A stretch of 64,000 nucleotides of DNA, taken from Tangfeifania diversioriginum. Lineage in GTDB: Bacteria > Bacteroidota > Bacteroidia > Bacteroidales > Prolixibacteraceae. The position numbers and the translations under genes are program-made. Of the stretch, positions 26,473 through 32,918 are shown in pieces (the stretch's first letter is position 1; every line of letters starts with the position of its first letter). Location: assembly GCF_900141875.1 (NCBI RefSeq), contig NZ_FQZE01000021.1, positions 1-64,000 of the forward strand, read 5' to 3'. The notes below the pieces were generated by a model. It had not been told where the DNA came from. It worked only from the letters and a program-made list of their open reading frames with translations, and did no database searches.

Positions 26473-26928
26473 ATGAAAACTAAACTAATCTTTTTATTAT
26501 TCATCATTTCATTGACTATCTCATGTAATAAAGATGATAGTGAAAATGAAAATCTACTTCCCCAATATCAATCCATTATTGGCACTTGGGAGCCTTTGAC
26601 AATTAGCTATGATAGCTCGGAAGTAAGAGTAACGCATCCAATTCAATATGACAGATTAGTAATTAATAATAATCTTTCGTATAAAATATATATTGACTCA
26701 GACAATCCTTCAATCGAAGATGGAACAATATCAATAATTTCTCAGAATGAAGAGAATTTGGAATTATTTTTTGATGCCGTATATCCTGGTTATAGTTCAT
26801 TTGCGGGGTCACATATTTTTGGTTTTTCGAATGTTGTTTTAGATTCTCAAGACAATGATGGATTAATATTCAAATCAATTGACAATCCATATTTTCAGAA
26901 TATTGAGTTTCGATTCATAAAATATTGA
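26473..26928 (+). CDS. Small lipoprotein, lipocalin-like, cassette cargo
   Basis: A 151-residue protein with lipobox LTISC (Cys about residue 18), an Asp/Glu-rich tether (NKDDSENEN) and a mature domain opening IIGTWEPLTISYDSS, the GTW start common to lipocalin-like lipoproteins of Bacteroidota, then alternating strands to the end (IEFRFIKY). The family cannot be named more exactly. Coding sequence is AT-rich compared with the genes outside the array. It is the only gene of cassette 2, about 105 bp after the core at 26367 and 80 bp before the next inverse core. Confidence 0.75.
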   Translation: MKTKLIFLLFIISLTISCNKDDSENENLLPQYQSIIGTWEPLTISYDSSEVRVTHPIQYDRLVINNNLSYKIYIDSDNPSIEDGTISIISQNEENLELFFDAVYPGYSSFAGSHIFGFSNVVLDSQDNDGLIFKSIDNPYFQNIEFRFIKY

Positions 26929-27004
26929 AAAGCGATAAGTATAAAAATAAATGATGGTTTTTAAGTTTCAAATTTCGAGATTCAGGCAATAAAAAAAGAA
27001 AACA

Positions 27005-27142
27005 ACATAACCATAACAAAGTACATATTGCAGGGCGGGGTTGGTGCGGTTTGTAACTGCGGCTCTCGTATCATCGTTCCGTCCTCGCGGACAGGAACGA
27101 GCTCCGAAATCCGCCCCGAAAACTTGCACTTGCCCGTTGAGC
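27005..27142 (+). repeat. attC-like recombination site closing cassette 2
   Basis: Inverse core ending TAACCATAAC (27008-27017) is the exact reverse complement of GTTATGGTTA at the start of cassette 2 (26367-26376). Left arm AAGTACATATTGCAGGGCGG (27019-27038) pairs imperfectly with 27111-27131 (core matches AAGT, CA, TT, GGGCGG; one base longer on the right). A separate apical hairpin, CGTTCC-GTCC against GGAC-A-GGAACG (27075-27099), fits a variable terminal structure. The boundary GTTGAGC (27136-27142) fits the classic GTTRRRY exactly. About 138 bp. Confidence 0.6.
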
Positions 27143-27219
27143 TTCATGTCAATAATGCTCACTAATACAATGATTTGACACTTAAAATAGGTATATTTGT
27201 GCTTAAATAATTGATCTTT

Positions 27220-27981
27220 ATGAGAATAACCGAAAGAAAATATTTAGACATATATAAAGAGGAAATTGGCAATGAAATTTCCAGCTTGATTAAAAATTTT
27301 GATTTTTCGGAAAATAGTGGAGGATTTGAATATTTGACAAAGTCATCAGCTGTTTACTCGTCTAATATTGAAGGGAATAGCATCGATTTGAATTCTTACA
27401 TGAATTATGAAATGAATAAGGATAAATTCAAAGCAGGAAAAGAAATTGAAGAAATTGAGGATTTAATTGAAGCATACGGATTTGCACAGAATAACAGGCT
27501 CAATGAGAAAAACTTTTTGAATTGTCATAAGATTTTTTCGGACACTTTACTGATTAGGAGCAAACGTGGAAAATACCGAATTGAACAAGTTGGTGTTTTC
27601 GGAAAATCAGGATTGGCTTATATGGCAATTGAGTCTGAATTTGTTGAGAAAGAAATGAAAATGTTTTTTCAAGACATAAATGAATTAATTTCAACTGACC
27701 TTAATGAGACTGAAGTATTTTATTTTGCATCATTGATTCATTTAAGATTAGCTCATATTCATCCATTCAGAGATGGCAATGGCAGGGCTGCCAGATTAAT
27801 TGAGAAATGGTTTGTTGCAGAGAAATTAGGACGGGATTTTTGGAAAATGCCATCTGAAGAGTATTATAGGAAAAACCAGGCAAAATATTATGAGACAATC
27901 AATCTTGGTGTCAATTTTTATGAATTGAATTATGATGAATGTATTGGATTTCTGAAAATGTTACCGAATTGTCTGAAATAA
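27220..27981 (+). CDS. Fic-domain protein (class II, own inhibitory helix)
   Basis: A 253-residue protein from the ATG at 27220, chosen over the TTG at 27211. The Fic active site HPFRDGNGRAAR (about residues 184-195) is complete, with catalytic His and the phosphate-binding GNGR. An inhibitory motif SSNIEGN of type SxxxEGN lies near residue 45, before the Fic core, so this is a class II Fic kept off by its own N-terminal helix. It probably transfers AMP or another nucleotide part to a protein Tyr, Ser or Thr. TATATTTG at 27192-27199 may be its -7 element. AT-rich like the other cassette genes. It follows the third core (27136), but no full attC closes it. Confidence 0.88.
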   Translation: MRITERKYLDIYKEEIGNEISSLIKNFDFSENSGGFEYLTKSSAVYSSNIEGNSIDLNSYMNYEMNKDKFKAGKEIEEIEDLIEAYGFAQNNRLNEKNFLNCHKIFSDTLLIRSKRGKYRIEQVGVFGKSGLAYMAIESEFVEKEMKMFFQDINELISTDLNETEVFYFASLIHLRLAHIHPFRDGNGRAARLIEKWFVAEKLGRDFWKMPSEEYYRKNQAKYYETINLGVNFYELNYDECIGFLKMLPNCLK

Positions 27982-28038
27982 AGCACGAAAGCAGACTCGC
28001 ATCGCAGGTCCGTGTCCGCCAGGAAATAACTCTCCGGT

Positions 28039-28671
28039 TCACGCTGTACATTCCACCAGGTGAAATGCTCCTTGTGCAAAGAAGACCTGGTTTTTGATGC
28101 GCAGGTTATTTGCTGCCAGTAAAGCAGGCAGACCGCCCAAACGCATGTATCTTTTAAAATTCCGGTGGTGCTCCCGCCCGGCAAAAAATTCGGCCACTTT
28201 GCTGCCGGTACCTGTAATATTTTTGGGCAACGGAAAGGCATAATCAATTATGATTATTTTACGGGCTACACGTTTCATTTCGCTTAAAATTGTTTCATGC
28301 ATTTCGGGTGGGAACTGGTGCAGGGCAAGCGACATGGTGGCTACATCAAATTCTTTGTTGTTGAATTTTAGTTTTTCCGTGGCATCGCACAAGCAGAAGC
28401 TCACATTTCCGGGCTTTTTTTTCTTCAGTGTTTTTAAGGCCTTTTTGTACATCGATTCCGAGAGGTCGGCCCCCACAACTTCCCGGGCTGTTTTTGCCAT
28501 TTCAAAAACCTGGGCTCCTGTTCCGCAGGCCACGTCCAAAACCTTTTCGCCGGGGTTTATCTGGCGGGCAATACGTTTTCGCATTCCGGCAAGCACCGGG
28601 TCGATAACCGTGCTGTAAAATATTCCTGATTCTACCATCTGTTGTTTTTTGGTAATTTTAGCTAAATTCAC
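28039..28671 (-). CDS. Class I SAM-dependent methyltransferase (UbiE/MenG-like)
   Basis: A 210-residue methyltransferase. Motif I is VLDVACGTGAQVFEMA, motif II VVGADLSESMYKKAL, and post-motif LCDATEKLKFNNKEFDVATMSLALHQFPPEM follows the pattern of small-molecule methyltransferases of the Methyltransf_11 kind. The start is GTG at 28671, with an ATG at 28638 as the alternative; the GTG adds only a short tail. No neighbour explains the substrate. The C-terminus lies within 60 bp of the eroded end of the cassette array, so the array joined the chromosome just past this gene. Confidence 0.82.
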   Translation of the reverse strand: MNLAKITKKQQMVESGIFYSTVIDPVLAGMRKRIARQINPGEKVLDVACGTGAQVFEMAKTAREVVGADLSESMYKKALKTLKKKKPGNVSFCLCDATEKLKFNNKEFDVATMSLALHQFPPEMHETILSEMKRVARKIIIIDYAFPLPKNITGTGSKVAEFFAGREHHRNFKRYMRLGGLPALLAANNLRIKNQVFFAQGAFHLVECTA

Positions 28672-28730
28672 TTTTCGTTTAAACTGATTTATTTCGTTTT
28701 TGTTTTACATCGCAGCAATTAACAACAATT

Positions 28731-29597
28731 ATGAAGAACTTTTATATTCTGCTCGTCATTTTATTTGTTTTAACCACCTCGTTTAAAACCAAAAAACCGG
28801 CCTACCTGCTTTTTAATGAAAAGGGGAAAACGGTAAAGTATGAAAAAATGGTACGGCAGCTGGAAGATGCCGATATCGTTTTATTTGGCGAATTGCATAA
28901 TAATGCTATCGCTCACTGGCTTCAGCTGGAACTCACAAAAGATTTACACGAACTGAAAGATTCAAACCTTGTTTTGGGGGCCGAAATGTTTGAAAGTGAC
29001 AATCAGCTTGTTCTCGATGAATATTTTAGCGGGCTCATTTCGCAAACCCGTTTTGAGGCCGAAGCGCGGTTGTGGAACAATTACAAAACCGACTACAAAC
29101 CGCTGGTGGAGTTTGCACGCGAAAATCAACTTCGGTTTGTTGCGACCAATATTCCGCGGCGTTACGCTTCGCTGGTAAACTCCGAAGGATTTGAAGGTCT
29201 GGAAAAACTTTCTGACGAAGCCAAAGCTTTCCTTCCCCCGCTTCCGGTTCTTTACGACCCCGAATTGCCCGCTTACAAAAGCATGATGAACATGGAAGGA
29301 ATGGGCAGCCATGTGAGTGAGAATTTTCCTAAAGCCCAGGCCATTAAAGATGCCACTATGGCGCATTTTATTTTGGAGAACTGGTTGCCCGGGAAATTAC
29401 TGATCCATTACCACGGCGCTTACCACTCCGATAATTTTGAAGGCATTTACTGGTACCTGAAACAGCACAACCCCAATTTGAATATTGTAACTATCACCAC
29501 TGTTTCGCAGGAAGATGTTTCGGAACTAACTGAAAAGAATACAGCGAGAGCAAATTTTGCTATTTGCGTGGATGAGGATATGACTAAGACGCATTAA
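28731..29597 (+). CDS. ChaN-family (haem-binding-like) exported protein
   Basis: A 288-residue protein with an N-terminal hydrophobic leader (ILLVILFVLTTSF) but no lipobox Cys. The ChaN/DUF399 pattern is clear: DIVLFGELHNNAIAHWLQLEL near residue 45, VLGAEMFESDNQLVLDEYF, TNIPRRYASLV and LIHYHGAYHSDNFEGI, with conserved Glu and His residues of the family fold. ChaN of Campylobacter binds haem and was linked to iron uptake, but the family is wide and the role here is not shown. Its stop overlaps by three bases the 3' end of a converging micropeptide gene. Confidence 0.82.
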   Translation: MKNFYILLVILFVLTTSFKTKKPAYLLFNEKGKTVKYEKMVRQLEDADIVLFGELHNNAIAHWLQLELTKDLHELKDSNLVLGAEMFESDNQLVLDEYFSGLISQTRFEAEARLWNNYKTDYKPLVEFARENQLRFVATNIPRRYASLVNSEGFEGLEKLSDEAKAFLPPLPVLYDPELPAYKSMMNMEGMGSHVSENFPKAQAIKDATMAHFILENWLPGKLLIHYHGAYHSDNFEGIYWYLKQHNPNLNIVTITTVSQEDVSELTEKNTARANFAICVDEDMTKTH

Positions 29598-29698
29598 GAT
29601 TGAGAATGTGTTGAATGTTTCTCTTTTTTAACTACATAAATTGTAGCAATCACAGCAAAAAGAACCATTCCTCCTGATAAGATTAAAACTGTTTCCAT
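29594..29698 (-). CDS. 34-residue single-helix membrane peptide
   Basis: From an ATG at 29698 to TAA at 29594-29596: METVLILSGGMVLF, then AVIATIYVVKKEKH and a polar end. There is one membrane helix (about 4-23) with a positively charged C-terminal side, so the tail is probably cytoplasmic. It starts 2 bp after the stop of the 50-residue membrane peptide upstream, and an AAAGAG purine run gives a ribosome site. The tight spacing and shared promoter suggest a two-peptide operon. The function is unknown; size and layout resemble small accessory subunits of membrane complexes. Confidence 0.5.
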   Translation of the reverse strand: METVLILSGGMVLFAVIATIYVVKKEKHSTHSQS

Positions 29699-29700
29699 AT

Positions 29701-29853
29701 TTAACTCTTTTTTATAAGGTATAAACCTAAAAATGAGAAAATTACTATTACAATAAAACTAACTATGCCAAGCAAAACTTTGTTTATTGAGTCTGTTAGA
29801 ATTGCACCTAAAAATGCTGTCCCAAAAATAATTTTTGAAAAGTCTAATAACAA
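29701..29853 (-). CDS. Small two-helix membrane protein (DUF6722-like) with unusual start
   Basis: From a TTG at 29853 the product has 50 residues: LLDFSKIIFGTAFLGAILTD, then two helices and LIKKS. It resembles, from memory, small Bacteroidota proteins that begin MRKxLGKYLLD. Here the frame reads IRKELGKLLLD, with ATA (29874-29872) where that Met would be. The promoter at 29879-29910 would start RNA almost on the ATA, so either it is leaderless with a non-standard start, or translation begins at TTG 29853, which has AGG five bases before it. Not previously visible as a standard gene because of the missing ATG. Confidence 0.5.
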   Translation of the reverse strand: MLLDFSKIIFGTAFLGAILTDSINKVLLGIVSFIVIVIFSFLGLYLIKKS

Positions 29854-29878
29854 CTTACCTAGTTCTTTTCTTATTTAC

Positions 29879-29910
29879 CAAATTTATAAATTAATTCTTT
29901 CGCTTACAAA
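29879..29910 (-). promoter_or_regulatory. Bacteroidota-type promoter of the micropeptide pair
   Basis: On the minus strand TTTG (29910-29907), 20 nt, then TAAATTTG (29886-29879): an exact fit to both elements and spacing. Transcription would begin near 29873. It lies between nadD and the micropeptide genes, so these need not depend on the nadD operon. Confidence 0.55.
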
Positions 29911-29938
29911 AATTGCAACTAAAAAGAATTAATAATCT

Positions 29939-30553
29939 TTAACGGTAAAATCCCATTTTATCCATATACTCCCAAACTTTTGGCGGTAAGAAATGGCGCA
30001 CATCTTTTCCTTTTTTGATGGCTTTACGGATGAATGATGAAGAAATTTCCATCTGCGGGGCGTTATCGGCAATCACAATGTTTTTATGCTGCATTGCTTT
30101 CGATTTGTCGAAACCCGGCCTGGGGTAAATAACCACACCGAAATTTTCCACAATGGTGTCGTAGTTTTTCCATTTATGAAAGTTTTCGAGGTTATCGGAG
30201 CCCATCAGAATTTTGAAGTCCCGGTTTGGATTTCTGTCTTTCAGGTAAGCCAGTGTATCCACTGTATAGCTTGGTTTTGGCAGAAAAAATTCAATATCGG
30301 AAACCTGCAGCCTGTCGTCATCTTCCACAGCCATTTTTACCAGGTCTATCCGGTCGTAATCGTTTAAAAGATTTTTTTTTGTTTTGTGCGGATTTTGGGG
30401 GGTAACCACAAACCAGAATTCATCCAACCCCGTAAATTCCACCATGTAGTTGGCAATGGCGAGGTGGCCAATATGCACCGGGTTGAATGACCCGAAATAC
30501 AAGCCTGTAACTTTTGTGGGATAGGATTTGGATGTTGAATATTTTTCAGGCAT
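29939..30553 (-). CDS. nadD: Nicotinate-nucleotide adenylyltransferase
   Basis: A 204-residue enzyme that joins ATP and nicotinate mononucleotide to form deamido-NAD. The nucleotidyltransferase signature GSFNPVHIGHLAIANYM (about residues 22-38) holds the HxGH, with WFVVTPQNPHKTKKN, the ILMGSDNLENFHKW block and the C-terminal ISSSFIRKAIKKGKDVRHFLP (ISSTxIR-type motif). Length is normal. It lies 45 bp after gmk on the same strand, the usual Bacteroidota order yicC-gmk-nadD apart from the inserted pair upstream. Confidence 0.95.
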   Translation of the reverse strand: MPEKYSTSKSYPTKVTGLYFGSFNPVHIGHLAIANYMVEFTGLDEFWFVVTPQNPHKTKKNLLNDYDRIDLVKMAVEDDDRLQVSDIEFFLPKPSYTVDTLAYLKDRNPNRDFKILMGSDNLENFHKWKNYDTIVENFGVVIYPRPGFDKSKAMQHKNIVIADNAPQMEISSSFIRKAIKKGKDVRHFLPPKVWEYMDKMGFYR

Positions 30554-30598
30554 AATTCAATTTAAAATCTTTAGAGTCAGGTCATCAGCCAGTGGTCA

Positions 30599-31162
30599 TT
30601 AGGTAAGAAATCCGGAAACCACTTTCTCTGCCTCCTTTAAAGCTTTTGGCAATTCTTTATTCACAATAACGACATCGAATTTATCAGCGAATTTTAGTTC
30701 TTTTTCGGCCTTGGCAATGCGCATGTTTATTTTTTCTTCGCTTTCAGTGGAGCGGTTCCTAAGCCGGTTTCTCAGTTCTTCAACCGACGGAGGCTGTACA
30801 AAAACCGCCAGTGCTTCATCTTTGTAATAATCTTTGATATTCAATCCGCCCACCACATCCACATCAAAAATCACATTTTTGCCCGAATTCCGGATGCGTT
30901 CCACTTCACTTTTCAGTGTGCCGTAAAATATTCCTTTGTACACTTCTTCCCATTCCAGGAATTCATCGTTCTCAATTTTTTTCCGGAATTCTTTTTCAGA
31001 AAGAAACAGGTAGTCTTTTCCGTGCGTTTCGCCGGTCCGCGGTTTGCGGCTGGTTGCCGATACAGAAAAATTCAGGTCGAAATCTTGCTGGAGCAGGTGT
31101 TTTACAATTGTTGTTTTGCCGGCACCCGAGGGCGCTGAAAATATGATGAGTTTGCCTTTCAT
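30599..31162 (-). CDS. gmk: Guanylate kinase
   Basis: A 187-residue kinase turning GMP and ATP into GDP and ADP. P-loop FSAPSGAGKTTIVK (residues 8-21); GMP-binding region SATSRKPRTGETHGKDYLF and EVYKGIFYGT; lid and FDVDVVGGLNIK. Length is normal. Its ATG overlaps the last base of the HEPN gene's stop (TAATG at 31162), so translation of this essential enzyme is coupled to the toxin-like gene. Confidence 0.96.
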   Translation of the reverse strand: MKGKLIIFSAPSGAGKTTIVKHLLQQDFDLNFSVSATSRKPRTGETHGKDYLFLSEKEFRKKIENDEFLEWEEVYKGIFYGTLKSEVERIRNSGKNVIFDVDVVGGLNIKDYYKDEALAVFVQPPSVEELRNRLRNRSTESEEKINMRIAKAEKELKFADKFDVVIVNKELPKALKEAEKVVSGFLT

Positions 31163-31548
31163 TAAATTTGAATGTGTTTCTTAATTTCTGCTAAAAACTC
31201 AGGAACTTTTTTGATTAGCGGCGAAACCTGTTCTTCGGTGAAATCAAACATGTCTCCGTAATCTCCCTTCAAACGGTAATCGAATAGGAGCGAGAAAAAC
31301 CTGCCGTATTCTTTTTCAATTTTTTTTGTTTTTATAAAATGAAATCCAAATTGATTCCTAACTCCGTCGTGTGTAGTAGTTTTTATGTTGTGCTGTAGTA
31401 ATAAAGCAACCACTGCATAAAAGCAAGAATAATATATGCGGTTAATTGTAGCATTCCATTTTTTGTTATTATACAAAATAGTGGCTTCTTCCAGCGCCTC
31501 CTTTGAGCGCTCTAACCGGTATATTATATGAGCTTTTTTGTTATCCAT
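31162..31548 (-). CDS. HEPN-domain protein (toxin-like partner of the MNT protein)
   Basis: A 128-residue all-helical protein of the HEPN family: RSKEALEEATILYNNKKW, then the typical NRIYYSCFYAVVALLL helix and an Rx5H sequence (RNQFGFH, about residue 71) in the place of the HEPN RNase motif Rx4-6H. HEPN proteins encoded next to MNT nucleotidyltransferases form toxin-antitoxin pairs in which the HEPN protein is an RNase and the MNT protein adds AMP to block it. TAATG overlaps join it to the MNT gene upstream and to gmk downstream. Confidence 0.82.
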   Translation of the reverse strand: MDNKKAHIIYRLERSKEALEEATILYNNKKWNATINRIYYSCFYAVVALLLQHNIKTTTHDGVRNQFGFHFIKTKKIEKEYGRFFSLLFDYRLKGDYGDMFDFTEEQVSPLIKKVPEFLAEIKKHIQI

Positions 31549-31868
31549 TATAAACGAATACCTTCTTTTTTTACATTATCATAAAGCGGAGAATACTTCA
31601 GCTTATTTTCCCAGAATTTTTTCGGATAGATTATCAGCGAAATGACCTGGTTGTTATCGATTTCAAGCTCATAAAGTTCCTGTCTGAATTTTTCATCTAT
31701 TTCATTTGTGAATTCCGGGTCATCCACTAAAATTAAAATATCCCAGTCTGAATCAGTTTTGTGGTCGCCCCTTGCCCGCGAACCAAACAAATAAGCTTCT
31801 GCGTTAGGATCTTTTGTGTGAATTGTATGTGCAATTTTATTTTGAAGTTCCTTTGCCTTCATAATCAT
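31548..31868 (-). CDS. MNT-type minimal nucleotidyltransferase (antitoxin-like)
   Basis: A 106-residue protein with the nucleotidyltransferase motif GSX10DXD intact: GSRARGDHKTDSDWD (residues about 29-43), followed by the ILILVDDPEF strand. In MntA-type antitoxins this centre adds AMP groups to a Tyr next to the HEPN RNase motif. The gene precedes its HEPN partner, overlapping by one base (TAATG). A CAAAGATA on the plus strand (31883-31890), the reverse complement of TATCTTTG, gives the pair a likely promoter of its own inside the yicC-gmk operon. Confidence 0.85.
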   Translation of the reverse strand: MIMKAKELQNKIAHTIHTKDPNAEAYLFGSRARGDHKTDSDWDILILVDDPEFTNEIDEKFRQELYELEIDNNQVISLIIYPKKFWENKLKYSPLYDNVKKEGIRL

Positions 31869-31882
31869 CCGTTTTCTCTAAT

Positions 31883-31890
31883 CAAAGATA
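31883..31890 (-). promoter_or_regulatory. Likely -7 element of the MNT-HEPN-gmk-nadD unit
   Basis: TATCTTTG on the minus strand, an exact TAnnTTTG, 15 bp before the MNT start codon. No TTTG was found at the right distance upstream, so only half of the promoter is supported. Confidence 0.35.
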
Positions 31891-31936
31891 CAATGATTAA
31901 ATAAAATTTTGAAATGCCTGCCATGCACATAATGGT

Positions 31937-32818
31937 TCAAAGCACATTCAGTAATTGCTCCTTAATCCGCTCCAAATGATCTTTCATTTCCACCACCACC
32001 CGCTGGATGTTGCTTTCGTATGCTTTGGAGCCAATGGTGTTGATTTCGCGGCCCATTTCCTGCGAGATAAAAGCCAGCTTTTTACCGTTCGCTGATTGTG
32101 AATCCTGATTCAGGGTTTCCAGAAAATAGCTGCAATGGTTCTCCAGCCGCACTTTTTCTTCGTTCATGTCCATCTTGTCGAGGTAATAAATCAGTTCCTG
32201 TTCAAACCGGTTTTTATCTACATTTTCGGTCATGTTCGATTTGCCGAGGCTGTCGTTTAACCTGCTTTTAACTGTTTCGATGCGCTGCGTTTCAAACGGA
32301 CCAATTTTTTGCAGCAATTCGCTAATGGAATTTACGTTTTCCGAGATATCGTTTTCCAACGCTTTGCCTTCCTGAAGGCGGAATTCAATTATTTGTTGTA
32401 TTGCTTCGCGAATATTTTCGAGAATTACCTGCCACTCTTCTTCATCGAGTGTTTCGTATTCGGTTTTAACCACATCGGGAAGCCTGAGGGCTGCGTGCAA
32501 TGTGGAGTTGTCGGTTAATAATTTAAGGTCGTCGTTAATTTTTTTGAGATGCCCGAAATAGCTTTTCAGAATGGGCTCGTTAATTTTTGAGTTCGATTCC
32601 TCGCCATGATTTTCGAGGTAAATGGTCAGGTCGATTTTTCCACGTACCAGTTTTTCCGACAATTCTTTCCGGATTTCAATCTCCTTTTCGCGGTAGAGCG
32701 AAGGAATACGTGTGTTTATGTCAATCTGTTTGCTGTTCAGTGATTTGATTTCCAGCGTAATCTTTTTATTGTTTACTTCGAATTCGGCCCTGCCAAATCC
32801 GGTCATCGATTTTATCAT
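31937..32818 (-). CDS. yicC: YicC-family endoribonuclease
   Basis: A 293-residue member of the YicC family: the start MIKSMTGFGRAEFEVNNKKI and LNSKQIDINTRIPSLYREKE are diagnostic, followed by RGKIDLTIYLE. The C-terminal domain (DUF1732) shows ENHCSYFLETL, GKKLAFISQEMGREINTIGSKA and ERIKEQLLNVL. In Escherichia coli YicC degrades certain small RNAs. Length is normal. It stands before the MNT-HEPN pair with a 68-bp gap, the same strand as gmk and nadD. Confidence 0.93.
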   Translation of the reverse strand: MIKSMTGFGRAEFEVNNKKITLEIKSLNSKQIDINTRIPSLYREKEIEIRKELSEKLVRGKIDLTIYLENHGEESNSKINEPILKSYFGHLKKINDDLKLLTDNSTLHAALRLPDVVKTEYETLDEEEWQVILENIREAIQQIIEFRLQEGKALENDISENVNSISELLQKIGPFETQRIETVKSRLNDSLGKSNMTENVDKNRFEQELIYYLDKMDMNEEKVRLENHCSYFLETLNQDSQSANGKKLAFISQEMGREINTIGSKAYESNIQRVVVEMKDHLERIKEQLLNVL

Positions 32819-32918
32819 GATGCAAATAATTTTTTGCGAATTTAATACAAAGTGGTAAGATGGAAGACGGAAGATGGAAGTTTTCTTACCAAACAGCTTT
32901 CATTCATTCCGAATACCT

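Larger units (their letters stand above)
25426..28030 (+). mobile_element. Integron-like gene cassette array without integrase
   Basis: Three AT-rich single-gene units in the same direction: unit 1 25426-26367 (broken lipoprotein), unit 2 26368-27136 (lipoprotein), unit 3 from 27137 (Fic protein, far end eroded). Units 1 and 2 end in palindromes of about 135 bp with unpaired bases and a GTT at the boundary. In both, the inverse core matches the core at the start of the same unit rather than at the end. Base composition is clearly poorer in GC than the genes on either side. No integron integrase is seen in the window. The alternative is a different recombinase-driven cassette family of Bacteroidota. 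Confidence 0.6.

Noticed and set aside
27174-27199. Full two-part promoter before the Fic gene
   Set aside because: TTTG and TATATTTG are only 14 bp apart, below the usual 17-23, so only the -7 element is mentioned.
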